Below, one piece after another: positions 18,559 through 27,521 of a DNA stretch of 64,000 nucleotides. The DNA lies in contig NZ_CP023344.1 of NCBI RefSeq assembly GCF_002310495.1, positions 1,488,001-1,552,000 of the forward strand, given 5' to 3'. A program made the position numbers and the translations under genes. Origin of the DNA: Nibricoccus aquaticus (GTDB lineage: Bacteria; Verrucomicrobiota; Verrucomicrobiia; Opitutales; Opitutaceae). Each line of letters opens with the position of its first letter. The stretch's first letter is position 1. Under the pieces are notes generated by a model that did no database searches, had not been told where the DNA came from, and worked only from the letters and a program-made list of their open reading frames with translations.

Positions 18559-18703
18559 GTAGGAGCGGCTTTACGCCGCGATTGAATAATCGTCTTTCCG
18601 ATGGAGGCGCCCTGCTGCCTCCCATAGCCGCCTCCCGTAGCATCGTCATTTAAGACGCGGCCCCTCGACTCGATCACTACACTTCCGCGTCTAAAATGAC
18701 GCG
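18559..18703. repeat. REP-like and palindromic repeats downstream of gpsA
   Basis: TGTAGGAGCGGCTTTACGCCGCGATT (18559-18584 region) resembles REP-type intergenic palindromes. It is followed by GATGGAGGCG and CTGCCTCCC fragments. An inverted pair, CGTCATTTAAGACGCGG (18644-18660) and CCGCGTCTAAAATGACG (18685-18701), can form a 17-bp stem with one mismatch. The rest of the 285-bp gap before aat has no recognised feature. Confidence 0.65.
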
Positions 18704-18833
18704 GCCACATCGCAAAGCCCGTCCGGCACCGCGCCACCGTCCGCCGCTTGCGCCCTACTACCAATTACCAGCTACTAACTACTGCCGCCAAAACCGCCGC
18801 CCAGCTGCCTTCCCCGCTCCTTGTCCTCCCGCC

Positions 18834-19493
18834 ATGCGCCTCACCTTCCCCAGCCTCCGCGAAATCGCCGCCGGCCCTGAGGAAATCGTCTGGACCGACG
18901 CTACTGCGCTAACCGTCGAAAACCTCCGCGCCGCCTACCGCACCGGCATCTTTCCTTGGCCCAGCCTTCCGGGTGAACTGATCCCTTGGTGCTCTCCCGA
19001 TCCGCGTGCCGTCCTCGTCTTCGACGAACTCACACCCGGACGCACCCTCGAAAAAACCGTCCGGCGCGGCGGCCTCACCTTTACCATCGACCGCGCTTTC
19101 TCCTCCGTAATCGCCGCCTGCGCCGCCGCCCCGCGCCCCGGTCAAGACGGCACCTGGATCGCCCCCGCGATCATCGCCGCCTACACTGCACTCCATCACG
19201 CCGGAGTCGCCCACAGCGTCGAAGTCTGGCGCGACAAAAAACTCATCGGTGGTCTCTACGGCGTCGATGCCGGTGGCGTCTTCTGCGGCGAAAGCATGTT
19301 CCACCACGAACCCAACGCCTCGAAACTCGCCATCATTCACCTCACCCAACACCTCGCGTCCCGCGGTTCCAGTTGGATGGACATCCAGCAACTCACCCCG
19401 CACATGCAACGCCTCGGCGCCCGCGAAGTCCCCCGCGAACGCTACCTCGCCGCCCTCGAACGTGAACTCACCACCGCTCGCGCTCTCTTCTAA
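18834..19493 (+). CDS. aat: Leucyl/phenylalanyl-tRNA-protein transferase
   Basis: A 219-residue Aat. The core YRTGIFPWP and PWCSPDPRAVL is followed by TFTIDRAFSSVIAACA, TWIAPAIIAAYTALHHAGVAHSVEVW, GGLYGVDAGGVFCGESMFH and a C-terminal DIQQLTPHMQRLGA. The enzyme adds Leu or Phe to N-terminal Arg/Lys of proteins, tagging them for ClpAP through the N-end rule. clpA/clpS are not in the window. The start MRLTFPSL is chosen over an upstream ATG at 18696 whose leader is Pro/Arg-rich. Confidence 0.93.
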   Translation: MRLTFPSLREIAAGPEEIVWTDATALTVENLRAAYRTGIFPWPSLPGELIPWCSPDPRAVLVFDELTPGRTLEKTVRRGGLTFTIDRAFSSVIAACAAAPRPGQDGTWIAPAIIAAYTALHHAGVAHSVEVWRDKKLIGGLYGVDAGGVFCGESMFHHEPNASKLAIIHLTQHLASRGSSWMDIQQLTPHMQRLGAREVPRERYLAALERELTTARALF

Positions 19494-19502
19494 GAACAAA
19501 AA

Positions 19503-19545
19503 AGCGCGCCGGAAAAATCCAGCGCGCTCTGCTCTCTTCTTTTTG
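19503..19545. terminator. Hairpin terminator between convergent genes
   Basis: AGCGCGC pairs with GCGCGCT, with an inner GGA/TCC pairing, preceded by a run of A's and followed by a T/C-rich tract. A second palindrome, CCAAGCCGCG-CTCG-CGCGGCTTGG (19574-19597), directly abuts the stop codon of the opposing symporter gene. Confidence 0.7.
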
Positions 19546-19597
19546 GCACTTGGCCCTTTGGCCTTTGCGATTTCCAAGCCGCGCTCGCGCGGCTTGG

Positions 19598-21409
19598 TCA
19601 GTGTCCCATCCCCGACTGCTGCTCCTGAATATACTCCTGCTTGAGGCCGAGTTTTTCCGGCGCGTGCAGCACGAGCATCTTCATCCGGATGTTTCCAGGA
19701 ATCTGCGACGCCGTCAGCTTCGACACCACGATCATCAAGCCGATCGCCAATGGCACCGCCCAGATCGCCGGCTGCTCGCACAGAATGCGGAGCAGCGGAT
19801 GCGCCGCCCAGAACGCCGCCAGATCCACGATCTTCAAATCGCCGAGATTGATGATCGTCGTGCAGATCAGCGCCGCGATACCGCCGCTCAACATACCCGT
19901 CGCCGCGCCCTTCATCGTCATCCCACGCCACCAGACACTCATGAACAACAGCGGGAAATAACTCGCCGCCGCGATCGCGAACGCCTGCCCGACCATGAAG
20001 TTAATTTGAAGCTGTTCGACCTGCGAACCCAGCAACACCGACAAACCGCCGATCCCGATCGCCGCGAATTTGAACATCTTCATGCGCTGCTCCGGCGTGG
20101 ACTGCGGACGCAACATGCGCCCGTAAACATCGTGCGCCAGCGCGCTCGTCATCGAAACGAGCAAGCCTGAGAACGTGCTCATGAACGCCGCGAACGCACC
20201 CGCGCACGCGATGCCGCTCAGCACCGAGCCCCACACGCCGTAGCGCTCGTTGATGATGCGCGGCAGCTCCAGCACGATCTTGTCCGTGCCCTTCGCGCCC
20301 GTCGCCGCATAAAGTTCAGGCAGTAAATTGCGCCCGATCACACCCATCACCGGCGGGAAAACATAAAACACGCCGATCAAAATCATGACCCACATCGTCG
20401 TCCGCTTGGCCGCGGCGCCGTCGGGGTTCGTGTAGAAACGCACCAGAATATGCGGCAACCCCGCCGTCCCGCACACCAGCGCGATGATCAGCGAGTAAGT
20501 ATAAACCAACGAGAGCGGCTTGCTCTCTTCCGCCGACAGCCCCGCCGCCTTCGCAGCCTTGGTCGTGAGCGGACCAAACGGCGCGATCCACGCCTCATCC
20601 GACGGCGCTTTCGCGGGCAACGGATGGCGCGCGACCTCCGCCGGAGTTCCGGCTCCAGCCACGGCCGGAGCGGAAATTTCCGCCACCGGATTCATCGCCG
20701 CCGCGAGCGTGCGCCCGTCGTTGGCACCGAGATTTTTTCCGTACCCGCCGAAGACCGCCATCAGCACGAAAACCGGCACGCTGATCGCGAACATCTTCAT
20801 CCAGTACTGCATCGCCTGCACGAGCGTGATGCCCTTCATGCCGCCCAGCGCGACATTGAGCGTGATCACCGCGCCCACCACCGCGACACCGACCCAGTAC
20901 GGCAGACCGGGGAAAATATACGCGAGCGTCGTGCCCGCGCCCTTCATCTGCGGCAGCGTGTAGAACAGACCGATGAACATCACGAAAACCACCGCGATCT
21001 TTCTAAAGATCGGCGAGTCGTAACGGCCCTCAGCGAAATCCGGGATCGTATAAGCACCGAAGCGGCGCAGCGGTCCCGCGATGAACAGCAGCAGGAAAAG
21101 ATAACCGCAGGCATAACAAACCGGATACCACAACGCGTCATAGCCGACCGCCATGACCATGCCCGCGATACCCATGAACGACGCCGCCGAAAGATATTCG
21201 CCGGAGATCGCCGACGCGTTCCAGCCGACCGAAACAGAGCGCCCCGCGACGAAAAAATCGCCCGCAGTCTTGGAGGTCTTCGCCGAGCGAAAACCCATCC
21301 ACACCGTGATCACCACCGTGATCGCCGAGAACGCGAAGATCCACGGATCGACATTCGCAAACATCGCCAGTGGCAGCGTGAGTGAAGAAGAAGTGTTCAG
21401 GAGATCCAT
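19598..21409 (-). CDS. actP: Sodium:solute symporter, cation/acetate symporter (ActP-like)
   Basis: A 603-residue SSS-family symporter with about 13 helices. TAGDFFVAGRSV and NASAISGEYLSAASFMGIAG mark the N-terminal sodium-site region. GLPHILVRFYT and AGAFAAFMSTFSGLLVSMTSALAHDVY match the acetate/large-SSS branch. A long soluble insertion lies near residues 220-290. It is preceded by a DUF485 protein, 3 bp apart, as in the yjcH-actP arrangement, which supports carboxylate uptake. The exact substrate is inferred. No acs gene is nearby. Confidence 0.82.
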   Translation of the reverse strand: MDLLNTSSSLTLPLAMFANVDPWIFAFSAITVVITVWMGFRSAKTSKTAGDFFVAGRSVSVGWNASAISGEYLSAASFMGIAGMVMAVGYDALWYPVCYACGYLFLLLFIAGPLRRFGAYTIPDFAEGRYDSPIFRKIAVVFVMFIGLFYTLPQMKGAGTTLAYIFPGLPYWVGVAVVGAVITLNVALGGMKGITLVQAMQYWMKMFAISVPVFVLMAVFGGYGKNLGANDGRTLAAAMNPVAEISAPAVAGAGTPAEVARHPLPAKAPSDEAWIAPFGPLTTKAAKAAGLSAEESKPLSLVYTYSLIIALVCGTAGLPHILVRFYTNPDGAAAKRTTMWVMILIGVFYVFPPVMGVIGRNLLPELYAATGAKGTDKIVLELPRIINERYGVWGSVLSGIACAGAFAAFMSTFSGLLVSMTSALAHDVYGRMLRPQSTPEQRMKMFKFAAIGIGGLSVLLGSQVEQLQINFMVGQAFAIAAASYFPLLFMSVWWRGMTMKGAATGMLSGGIAALICTTIINLGDLKIVDLAAFWAAHPLLRILCEQPAIWAVPLAIGLMIVVSKLTASQIPGNIRMKMLVLHAPEKLGLKQEYIQEQQSGMGH

Positions 21410-21412
21410 GGC

Positions 21413-21727
21413 TCAGCCCTGCCTTTCTTTTTCGATCTGCCGCACTTCATCCGCCTCAAGCCCCATCGAGCGCTTGATGAAGACAAACGAGATCACCCAC
21501 ACCACCGGGAAGAAAACCACGCCGAGGATCAACCACGTCAGCGTGAATCCCGCCACACGCGTGGCCATCAGCTCGGGCGCAAAATAATTGGCGAGCGGCA
21601 GTCCGAGCAGGACGACTAAAAACGCCGCGGCGCACGCGACGGAAAGTTTGAGTTGTCGGCGCATCAGCAAAGCGAGAAACGCTTCACTATGCACCGGGTC
21701 GTGGGAGGGCGGGGTGCTAGACGACAT
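21413..21727 (-). CDS. DUF485 small membrane protein (YjcH-like)
   Basis: A 104-residue protein with two hydrophobic helices (about 29-47 and 60-85) between SEAFLALLMRRQLKLSVACAA and VFIKRSMGLEADEVRQI. This pattern is typical of DUF485 partners of acetate symporters. Its stop is 3 bp from the ActP-like start, so co-translation is likely. Its role is probably to assist the symporter, but no biochemical role is established for the family. Confidence 0.82.
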   Translation of the reverse strand: MSSSTPPSHDPVHSEAFLALLMRRQLKLSVACAAAFLVVLLGLPLANYFAPELMATRVAGFTLTWLILGVVFFPVVWVISFVFIKRSMGLEADEVRQIEKERQG

Positions 21728-21906
21728 GCGACGGCGAGATTGTGACCGCGACTCCCGCCCGCAAGCCCGCAGCCGTCACTATATTTGACGACAGTCATAC
21801 ACACACAACCGGTCCCGCTCACCTCACGCCATCCGCACATCCCCTTTGCCTCCGTCTCTCAACTCTCAACACTCAGCTCTCAACTTTTCGCGCCACCTCT
21901 GCCCCC

Positions 21907-22947
21907 ATGACCGCCCCCCAACTCACCCGCGCCCGCCTCCTCCTCTGCGATCTTCAAAATCACATCCGTGACACGATCCTCGCCGCCCGCGCCCGCGAAG
22001 CCTCGAAATTTGCCCGCATCGCCGCCGTCACCGCCGCCGACACCATCTACCACATCGATAAACTCAGCGAACACGCCATCATCGAGTGGTTCGAAAAAAA
22101 CTGGCCCCGCTCCTGGCCCGTCGAACTCGTCATGGAAGGCATCGAGGACGGCCACAACCTCACCTTCCCGTTCGGCACGCCCGTCGCCCGCACCGACTGG
22201 AAATGCATCCTCGACCCCATCGACGGCACCCGCGGCCTCATGTACGACAAACGCTCCGCCTGGATTCTCGCCGGCCTCGCCCCGCAACGCGGCCCGCGCA
22301 CCACGCTCCGCGACATCGCCGTCGCCGCCATGACCGAGCTCCCCACCAGCAAACAATGGCGCGCCGACCAGTTCAGCGCCATCCGCGGCGGCGGCCCTCG
22401 CGGCGTCCTCGCCACAGCCGTCAATATCCTCACCGGTAAATCCACAAAGCTCTCCGTCCGCCCCTCGCAGGCTCGCGACTTCAAACACGGCTTCGCCTGC
22501 GTCTCGAAATTCTTCCCCGACGGCAAAACCCTCCTCGCCGCCTTCGAGGAAAAACTCTGGGCCGCTCTCCATCCGCCCGCCAAAAACCAGCCGGGCGTCG
22601 CTGCCTCTGTCGGCGACTCCCCGCTCGTCTTCGACGACCAATACATCAGCACCGGCGGCCAGCTCTACGAACTCCTCGCCGGCCACGACCGCCTCATCGC
22701 CGACCTCCGCCCGCTCGTTTTCAAAAAACTCGGCCTCCACTCCTCGCTTGTCTGCCACCCGTACGACATCTGCACCGCCCTCATCCTCACCGAAGCCGGC
22801 GGACTCGTCGAAAATCCCCTCAACGGAGCCGCCGTCACCACGCCGCTCGACACGACCTCCGCCGTCACCTGGATCGGCTACGCCAATCCCTCCCTCGCCA
22901 AACTCGCCCGCCCCATCGTCAAACGCCTCCTCGGCGCTTTTGCGTAA
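21907..22947 (+). CDS. Inositol monophosphatase-family enzyme
   Basis: A 346-residue protein. The metal-binding LDPIDGTRGLMYDKRSAW is at about 102-119, an upstream Glu pair (MEGIED, 76-81) lies where the family has its first metal ligand, and a C-terminal CHPYDICTALILTEAGG carries the final acidic ligand. It is longer than bacterial SuhB (about 265 aa). IMPase-fold enzymes remove phosphate from inositol phosphates, fructose-1,6-bisphosphate, PAP or histidinol phosphate; the substrate is not resolved. The leader (21858-21890) carries the CTCAACTCTCAA repeat seen at 7827. The 3' end overlaps the convergent SET gene by 29 bp. Confidence 0.78.
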   Translation: MTAPQLTRARLLLCDLQNHIRDTILAARAREASKFARIAAVTAADTIYHIDKLSEHAIIEWFEKNWPRSWPVELVMEGIEDGHNLTFPFGTPVARTDWKCILDPIDGTRGLMYDKRSAWILAGLAPQRGPRTTLRDIAVAAMTELPTSKQWRADQFSAIRGGGPRGVLATAVNILTGKSTKLSVRPSQARDFKHGFACVSKFFPDGKTLLAAFEEKLWAALHPPAKNQPGVAASVGDSPLVFDDQYISTGGQLYELLAGHDRLIADLRPLVFKKLGLHSSLVCHPYDICTALILTEAGGLVENPLNGAAVTTPLDTTSAVTWIGYANPSLAKLARPIVKRLLGAFA

Positions 22948-23533
22948 TCCGCTCCGCCTTCTTCGCCGCCACCCGCTCCGCCTTCAAAATCTTGCGCACC
23001 CGCCAGCGATACTCGCCCGCCACGATGAACCCCACGCACCGCTCCGTCCCGCACCGGCACGGATGCTCCCGCCACGTCGCGAAACCATAGCGATAATCAA
23101 AAAAAAGCTCTTCGCCCGCCGCGATCTCGCGCTTCGCGATGATCCAGATCTTCCCGCGCACAATCTCCGTCCGGCAGTTCGGCTTGCACGAATGATTGAT
23201 CAGCCTCGCCGTGTTCCAGCTCATCGAGCCGTCGATGTCGTGACGCTTGTTCAGCTCAAAAACATACACGCACCCATCCTTCCCCGCCTCTTCGCGCGCC
23301 AGCCGTCGCGCCTCGCGCCGGTCCGACTCCGCCTTCGTGATCACCTCGCCATCGTACGCGATGATCCGCGTCCCATCCGGGATCGTCTTCACCGCGTACA
23401 ATCCGCGCCCGTGAATCGCCGAACCGCGCACCACCGCCCAGGGCGTGGACGTCCGCCTCCGCTGCTTCGCGATCAACTGCGCGCCTGCACTCACACCCGC
23501 TTTAATTTTTTTCTTCACTGTAGTCGCGCTCAT
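22919..23533 (-). CDS. SET-domain protein (putative lysine methyltransferase)
   Basis: A 204-residue protein. SAIHGRGLYAVKTIPDGTRI (about 38-57) begins the SET domain. RLINHSCKPNC (110-120) forms the pseudoknot and SAM site, and ELFFDYRYGF (142-151) supplies the catalytic tyrosine. CRCGTERCVGFI (159-170) resembles a post-SET zinc motif. Ends are basic. Bacterial SET proteins methylate lysines on proteins in the few studied cases; targets here are unknown. The ATG lies one base after the exonuclease III stop (TGATATG), so the two are translationally coupled. Confidence 0.85.
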   Translation of the reverse strand: MSATTVKKKIKAGVSAGAQLIAKQRRRTSTPWAVVRGSAIHGRGLYAVKTIPDGTRIIAYDGEVITKAESDRREARRLAREEAGKDGCVYVFELNKRHDIDGSMSWNTARLINHSCKPNCRTEIVRGKIWIIAKREIAAGEELFFDYRYGFATWREHPCRCGTERCVGFIVAGEYRWRVRKILKAERVAAKKAERITQKRRGGV

Positions 23534-23534
23534 A

Positions 23535-24293
23535 TCAGCCGACCTCCAACCCCACCGGACAGTGATCGCTGCCCATCACCTCCGGGCTGATCCACGCCCG
23601 CTTCAACGCAGGCTTCAGCTTCTCGCTCGCGACAAAATAATCGACGCGCCACCCGATGTTCCGCGCCCGGCAGTTCATCATCTGGCTCCACCACGTATAG
23701 TGATCCGGCCCCTTCTCGAACTCGCGAAACGTGTCCACGAATCCCGCCTCCAGTACCTTGGAAAAATTAGTCCGCTCCTCATCCGTGAATCCCGCATTGC
23801 GGCGGTTGGTCTTCGGATTTTTCAGGTCGATGTCCTGGTGCGCCACGTTCAGGTCGCCGCAGAAAATCACCGGCTTCTTCTTCTCCAGCTTCTTCAAGAA
23901 CGCCAGAAACGCCGGGTCCCACTCCTGCGTCCGATACTCCAGCCGTGTCAGCCCGCGCTGCGAATTCGGCTGATAAACATTCACCACATAAAAGTCCGCG
24001 AACTCCGCCGTGATCACTCGCCCTTCCTGGTCATGATCCGCCAGCCCGATGCCCGTCGTCACACTCTTCGGCTTCACCCGGCTGAAAATCGCCGTGCCGC
24101 TGTACCCCTTCTTCACCGCGCTCGCCCACACCGGCTCGTATCCGGTTTCCCAAGCCACATGCTGCACGTCGCCCGGATGGCACTTCGTCTCCTGGAGGCA
24201 AATCACGTCCGCGCCGACCGACGCCATATACTCCGCAAACCCTTTCTTCAGGGCCGCGCGGATGCCATTCACGTTCCAGGAAACCATCTTCAT
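23535..24293 (-). CDS. xth: Exodeoxyribonuclease III
   Basis: A 252-residue member of the EEP nuclease family. MKMVSWNVNGIRAA begins it, LQETK (33-37) has the metal-binding glutamate, and YSGTAIFSR, NVYQPNSQRG, GDLNVAH and WRVDYF follow. The terminal GSDHCPVGLEV carries the catalytic Asp-His. It cleaves abasic sites in DNA and degrades 3' ends in base-excision repair. MKMVSWN is preferred to the MWRF start four residues upstream. It is first in an operon with the SET gene. Confidence 0.92.
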   Translation of the reverse strand: MKMVSWNVNGIRAALKKGFAEYMASVGADVICLQETKCHPGDVQHVAWETGYEPVWASAVKKGYSGTAIFSRVKPKSVTTGIGLADHDQEGRVITAEFADFYVVNVYQPNSQRGLTRLEYRTQEWDPAFLAFLKKLEKKKPVIFCGDLNVAHQDIDLKNPKTNRRNAGFTDEERTNFSKVLEAGFVDTFREFEKGPDHYTWWSQMMNCRARNIGWRVDYFVASEKLKPALKRAWISPEVMGSDHCPVGLEVG

Positions 24294-24376
24294 AAACCGC
24301 CACATTCAGCACGCTCCTTGCCGCTTTCAACACCGGCGTTGCCCCGCGCACCGCAATTCTCCACGTTCGCCGCTTC

Positions 24377-25879
24377 ATGTCCGCCTTCAGCCATCTGCCA
24401 CTCGGTCAGCGCATTCCCGCCGGCACCCCGCACGCCGTCTCCGCCAGCCTGCCCACCATGCGCGCCGTCATCGGCTATGAGGAAAAAAATCCCGAGATCA
24501 CCCGGCACATGACCTCGGGCTATCCGCGCTTCGTGAAACACCCGTTTCTCAAAAAAACCGCGGCCCACATTCTCCACACGCTCGGCCTCGAAGGCTGGCA
24601 ACTCTGGCCCACCTCCTCCGCCCACGCCGCCGCCACCCTCTGCGCCTGGCTCGGCGTGCCCGAAGCCCGTGTCGTCGAAAACGTCTGCGTCAGCGGCGTC
24701 GCCTTCCCCGCCAATCCCGACACCTTCGCCCGCGCCAAAACCTACCTCCAGCACACCGGCACCCTCCTCTCCTCGCGCGAAGCCGAGGACTACCTCGTCC
24801 GCGTCGGCGAACTCCCCGCCCCCCACCCCGAGCCCACCTTCGAAGGCTACGCCGCCAGCCGCGTCAAAGGCGCCGTCGCCCGCGCCTTTCAGCACGCCTC
24901 GCCCGAAGACGTCTTCCTCGCCAACAGCGGCATGAACGCCGTCTACGCCGCCTTCCGCGCCGCCGATTCCCTCCAGCGCCCCCGCGGCCGCAAACTCTGG
25001 ATACAGCTCGGCTGGCTCTACCTCGACACCATCGCCATCCTCCAGAAATTCACCGGCCAGCCCGCGCACGATTACGTCGTCCAGCACAACGTCTTCGACC
25101 TCGCCGCGCTCCGGAAACTCTTCGCCACCCGCGGCCACGAAATCGCCGGCCTCATCACCGAAGTCCCCACCAATCCCCTCATCCAGACGCCCGACCTCGC
25201 CGCCATTTACGAACTCTGCCGCGCGCACCAAGCCATCTTCGTCGCCGACCCCACCATCGCCTCCCCCCTCAATATCGACATCCTCCCCCACACCGATGTC
25301 GCGGTGAACAGCCTCACCAAATACACCGCCAGCGAAGGCGACGTCCTCGCCGGTGCCATCGTCGTCAACCCCCGCAGCCCCTGGGCCGCCGACTTCCGGC
25401 GCCTCCTTCCTGGCGAACTCCAGCCCGTCTACAGCCGCGACCTCTCCCGCCTCGCCTCCCAGATCGGCGACGTCGACGCGCTCATCGCCCAGGTCAACCG
25501 CACCGCCCCCGCCGTCGTGGAGTTTCTCCTCAATCATCCGCGCGTGAAAAACGTCTGGTGGTCCGAGCATCCAGATTCTCGCGACAACTATCTCAAGATC
25601 GCCCGCTCCCCCGCCTCCATCGGCAGCATGATCAGCTTCACCGTGGAAAACCTCGCGGAGTTCTACGACCGCCTCAGCCTCCCCAAAGGCCCCAGCTTCG
25701 GCATGAAGACCAGCCTCATATGCCCCTTCATCTACCTCGCGCACTATGATCTGGTGACGAGTGAACACGGCCGCGCTCAACTCGCCGCCGCCGGCCTCGA
25801 CCCCGAACTCCTCCGCCTCTCCATCGGCTCCGAACCCGCCGACGACATCATCGCCGCCCTCGCCGAAGCCCTCGCCTGA
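24377..25879 (+). CDS. Cys/Met-metabolism PLP-dependent enzyme (cystathionine gamma-synthase-like)
   Basis: A 500-residue protein. The PLP lysine is in NSLTKYTASEGDV (Lys315), the pyridine-ring aspartate is in FVADPTIASP (Asp291), and ITEVPTNPLIQTPDL is the classical family signature. It is about 100 residues longer than bacterial MetB. An N-terminal domain (about 1-160) contains GYPRFVKHP and a histidine/alanine-rich section, recalling the longer fungal-type cystathionine gamma-synthases. Likely chemistry is gamma-replacement in methionine or cysteine metabolism; the exact substrate is unproven. A DUF167 gene follows 16 bp later. Confidence 0.8.
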   Translation: MSAFSHLPLGQRIPAGTPHAVSASLPTMRAVIGYEEKNPEITRHMTSGYPRFVKHPFLKKTAAHILHTLGLEGWQLWPTSSAHAAATLCAWLGVPEARVVENVCVSGVAFPANPDTFARAKTYLQHTGTLLSSREAEDYLVRVGELPAPHPEPTFEGYAASRVKGAVARAFQHASPEDVFLANSGMNAVYAAFRAADSLQRPRGRKLWIQLGWLYLDTIAILQKFTGQPAHDYVVQHNVFDLAALRKLFATRGHEIAGLITEVPTNPLIQTPDLAAIYELCRAHQAIFVADPTIASPLNIDILPHTDVAVNSLTKYTASEGDVLAGAIVVNPRSPWAADFRRLLPGELQPVYSRDLSRLASQIGDVDALIAQVNRTAPAVVEFLLNHPRVKNVWWSEHPDSRDNYLKIARSPASIGSMISFTVENLAEFYDRLSLPKGPSFGMKTSLICPFIYLAHYDLVTSEHGRAQLAAAGLDPELLRLSIGSEPADDIIAALAEALA

Positions 25880-25895
25880 CCGCAGGATCGAAAAC

Positions 25896-26165
25896 ATGGC
25901 CGGCCCTACCTGCACGCTCGCCATCAAAGCCATCCCCAACGCGCCGCGCACCGAGATCGCGGGCAGGCTCGGCGACGCGCTTAAAATCAAAGTCCACGCC
26001 CCCGCCCTCGAAGGCCGCGCCAACGACGAGCTTTGCGCCTTCCTCGCCGAAAAACTCGGCCTCCCCAAACGCGCCGTCACTCTCCTCCAAGGCGAAAAGT
26101 CCCGCCACAAGCTAGTCCACATCGCCGGCCGCTCCTCCGCCGACGTGAAACGCCAGCTCGCCTGA
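25896..26165 (+). CDS. DUF167 (YggU-family) protein
   Basis: An 89-residue protein with the family pattern IKAIPNAPRTEIAGRLGDALKIKVHAPALEGRANDELCAFLAE and a C-terminal VTLLQGEKSRHKLVHIAG. DUF167 proteins are small and widespread, with no settled function. It is 16 bp after the PLP enzyme and probably in its transcript. The stop codon directly abuts the stop of the opposing MATE gene (26165/26166), so no terminator fits between them. Confidence 0.85.
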   Translation: MAGPTCTLAIKAIPNAPRTEIAGRLGDALKIKVHAPALEGRANDELCAFLAEKLGLPKRAVTLLQGEKSRHKLVHIAGRSSADVKRQLA

Positions 26166-27521
26166 TCAACCCACCGCCACCCGCGTCAGCCGCGCAAACC
26201 GCCACGCCAGAAACACCGCCGCAAACGCCAGCCCCGCCGCTAGCGCGCCCCAGACACCCAGCGGCCCCACCCCGCGCACGCCGAGAAAATATCCGCCCGG
26301 CAGCGCCAGCATCCAGTAAGCGACAAACGTGATCGCCGTCGGCACCTTCACATCCGTCAGCCCGCGCAAAGCCCCGCCCGCCACCACCTGCGCGCCGTCG
26401 AAAAGCTGGAACACCGCCGCCACCAGCAACAACTTCGCCGCCAGCGCCACCACCGCCGTATCCGCTGAAAACAGACGCGCAATCGCCTCCCCCGCGAACC
26501 CAAATGCCGTGGCGAAAACCAGCACGAACACGCTCGACATCCCCAGCGCCCCAAACCCGATCGCCCGCAGCGCCTCGCGCCGCCCCTCGCCGATCGCATT
26601 GCTCACCCGCATGCTCGCTGCCGTCGAAAGCCCGAGCGGAAACATGAAGGCAAACGCCGCGCAGCTCAGCGCCACCTGGTGAGCCGCCAGCGCCGTCGCC
26701 CCCAGCCACCCCATCATCAACGCCGCCGCGCCAAACGCCCCCGCCTCAAACAACATCGCCCCACCCGCCGGCAGCCCCATCCGCCACAGCGCGCGAAACC
26801 GCTCGCGCTCCCACTTCCCATTCACCGCCGCCGCGCGCACCGCCGACAACGCCTTCGCCCGCCGCAGCCACATCGCAATCGCCACCACCGCCGCCGTCCG
26901 CGCGATCAACGTCGCCACACCCGAACCGGTCAGCCCCATCGCTGGCGCGCCCAGATGCCCCCAGATAAACATCCAGTTGAGTAACGCATTCAGCGCTACA
27001 TCCACCAGCATGATCATCATCGGCACCCACGGATGCCCGAGCGACTCCGCGAACTGACGCTGCACTTGAAAAAACAACGTCGGCACCAGTGACGCCGCGA
27101 TCAGCAGATAAAACGGCGTCATGATCGCCACCACCTCCGGCGGCTGCCCGAAACGATCCAGCTGCGTCACGAGCAGCGCCATCAACGCCACCCCGACCGC
27201 ACTCACCGCCAGCGCCACCATCCGGCCGTGCCGCAACCACGCCGCGCATCCGCGCAAATCCCCCGCCCCAAACTCCCGTGCCGAGAACACACCCACCGGA
27301 ATCAGCAACCCGATTCCCACGATAAAAAATACGCCGAACACACTGTGCGTAAACGCCGCCGCCGCCAACGGCACCGTCCCCACGCGCCCGATCAACGCCG
27401 TATCCGTGATCCCGATCAGCATCTGCCCCACCTGTCCGACGATGATCGGAAAAGCCAGTGCCAGCGTGCGCCGGCTTTCTTGGATGAGAAGTGTGGACGA
27501 CAAGCACCCGACACTGATCAA
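26166..27521 (-). CDS. MATE-family multidrug efflux transporter
   Basis: A 451-residue, twelve-helix protein. The duplicated MATE fold shows as LALAFPIIVGQVGQMLIGITDTALIGRVG in the first half and RMGLPAGGAMLFEAGAFGAAALMMGWLG in the second. HQVALSCAAFAFMFPLGLSTAASMRVSNAIGEG, typical of NorM-type proteins, follows. It exports cationic drugs or metabolites using Na+ or H+. A stand-alone gene; no regulator is adjacent. Confidence 0.87.
   Translation of the reverse strand: MISVGCLSSTLLIQESRRTLALAFPIIVGQVGQMLIGITDTALIGRVGTVPLAAAAFTHSVFGVFFIVGIGLLIPVGVFSAREFGAGDLRGCAAWLRHGRMVALAVSAVGVALMALLVTQLDRFGQPPEVVAIMTPFYLLIAASLVPTLFFQVQRQFAESLGHPWVPMMIMLVDVALNALLNWMFIWGHLGAPAMGLTGSGVATLIARTAAVVAIAMWLRRAKALSAVRAAAVNGKWERERFRALWRMGLPAGGAMLFEAGAFGAAALMMGWLGATALAAHQVALSCAAFAFMFPLGLSTAASMRVSNAIGEGRREALRAIGFGALGMSSVFVLVFATAFGFAGEAIARLFSADTAVVALAAKLLLVAAVFQLFDGAQVVAGGALRGLTDVKVPTAITFVAYWMLALPGGYFLGVRGVGPLGVWGALAAGLAFAAVFLAWRFARLTRVAVG

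Noticed and set aside
24290-26122. 610-codon minus-strand frame opposite the PLP enzyme
   Set aside because: Gly/Glu/Val-rich shadow sequence; the plus strand encodes clear PLP-enzyme motifs.
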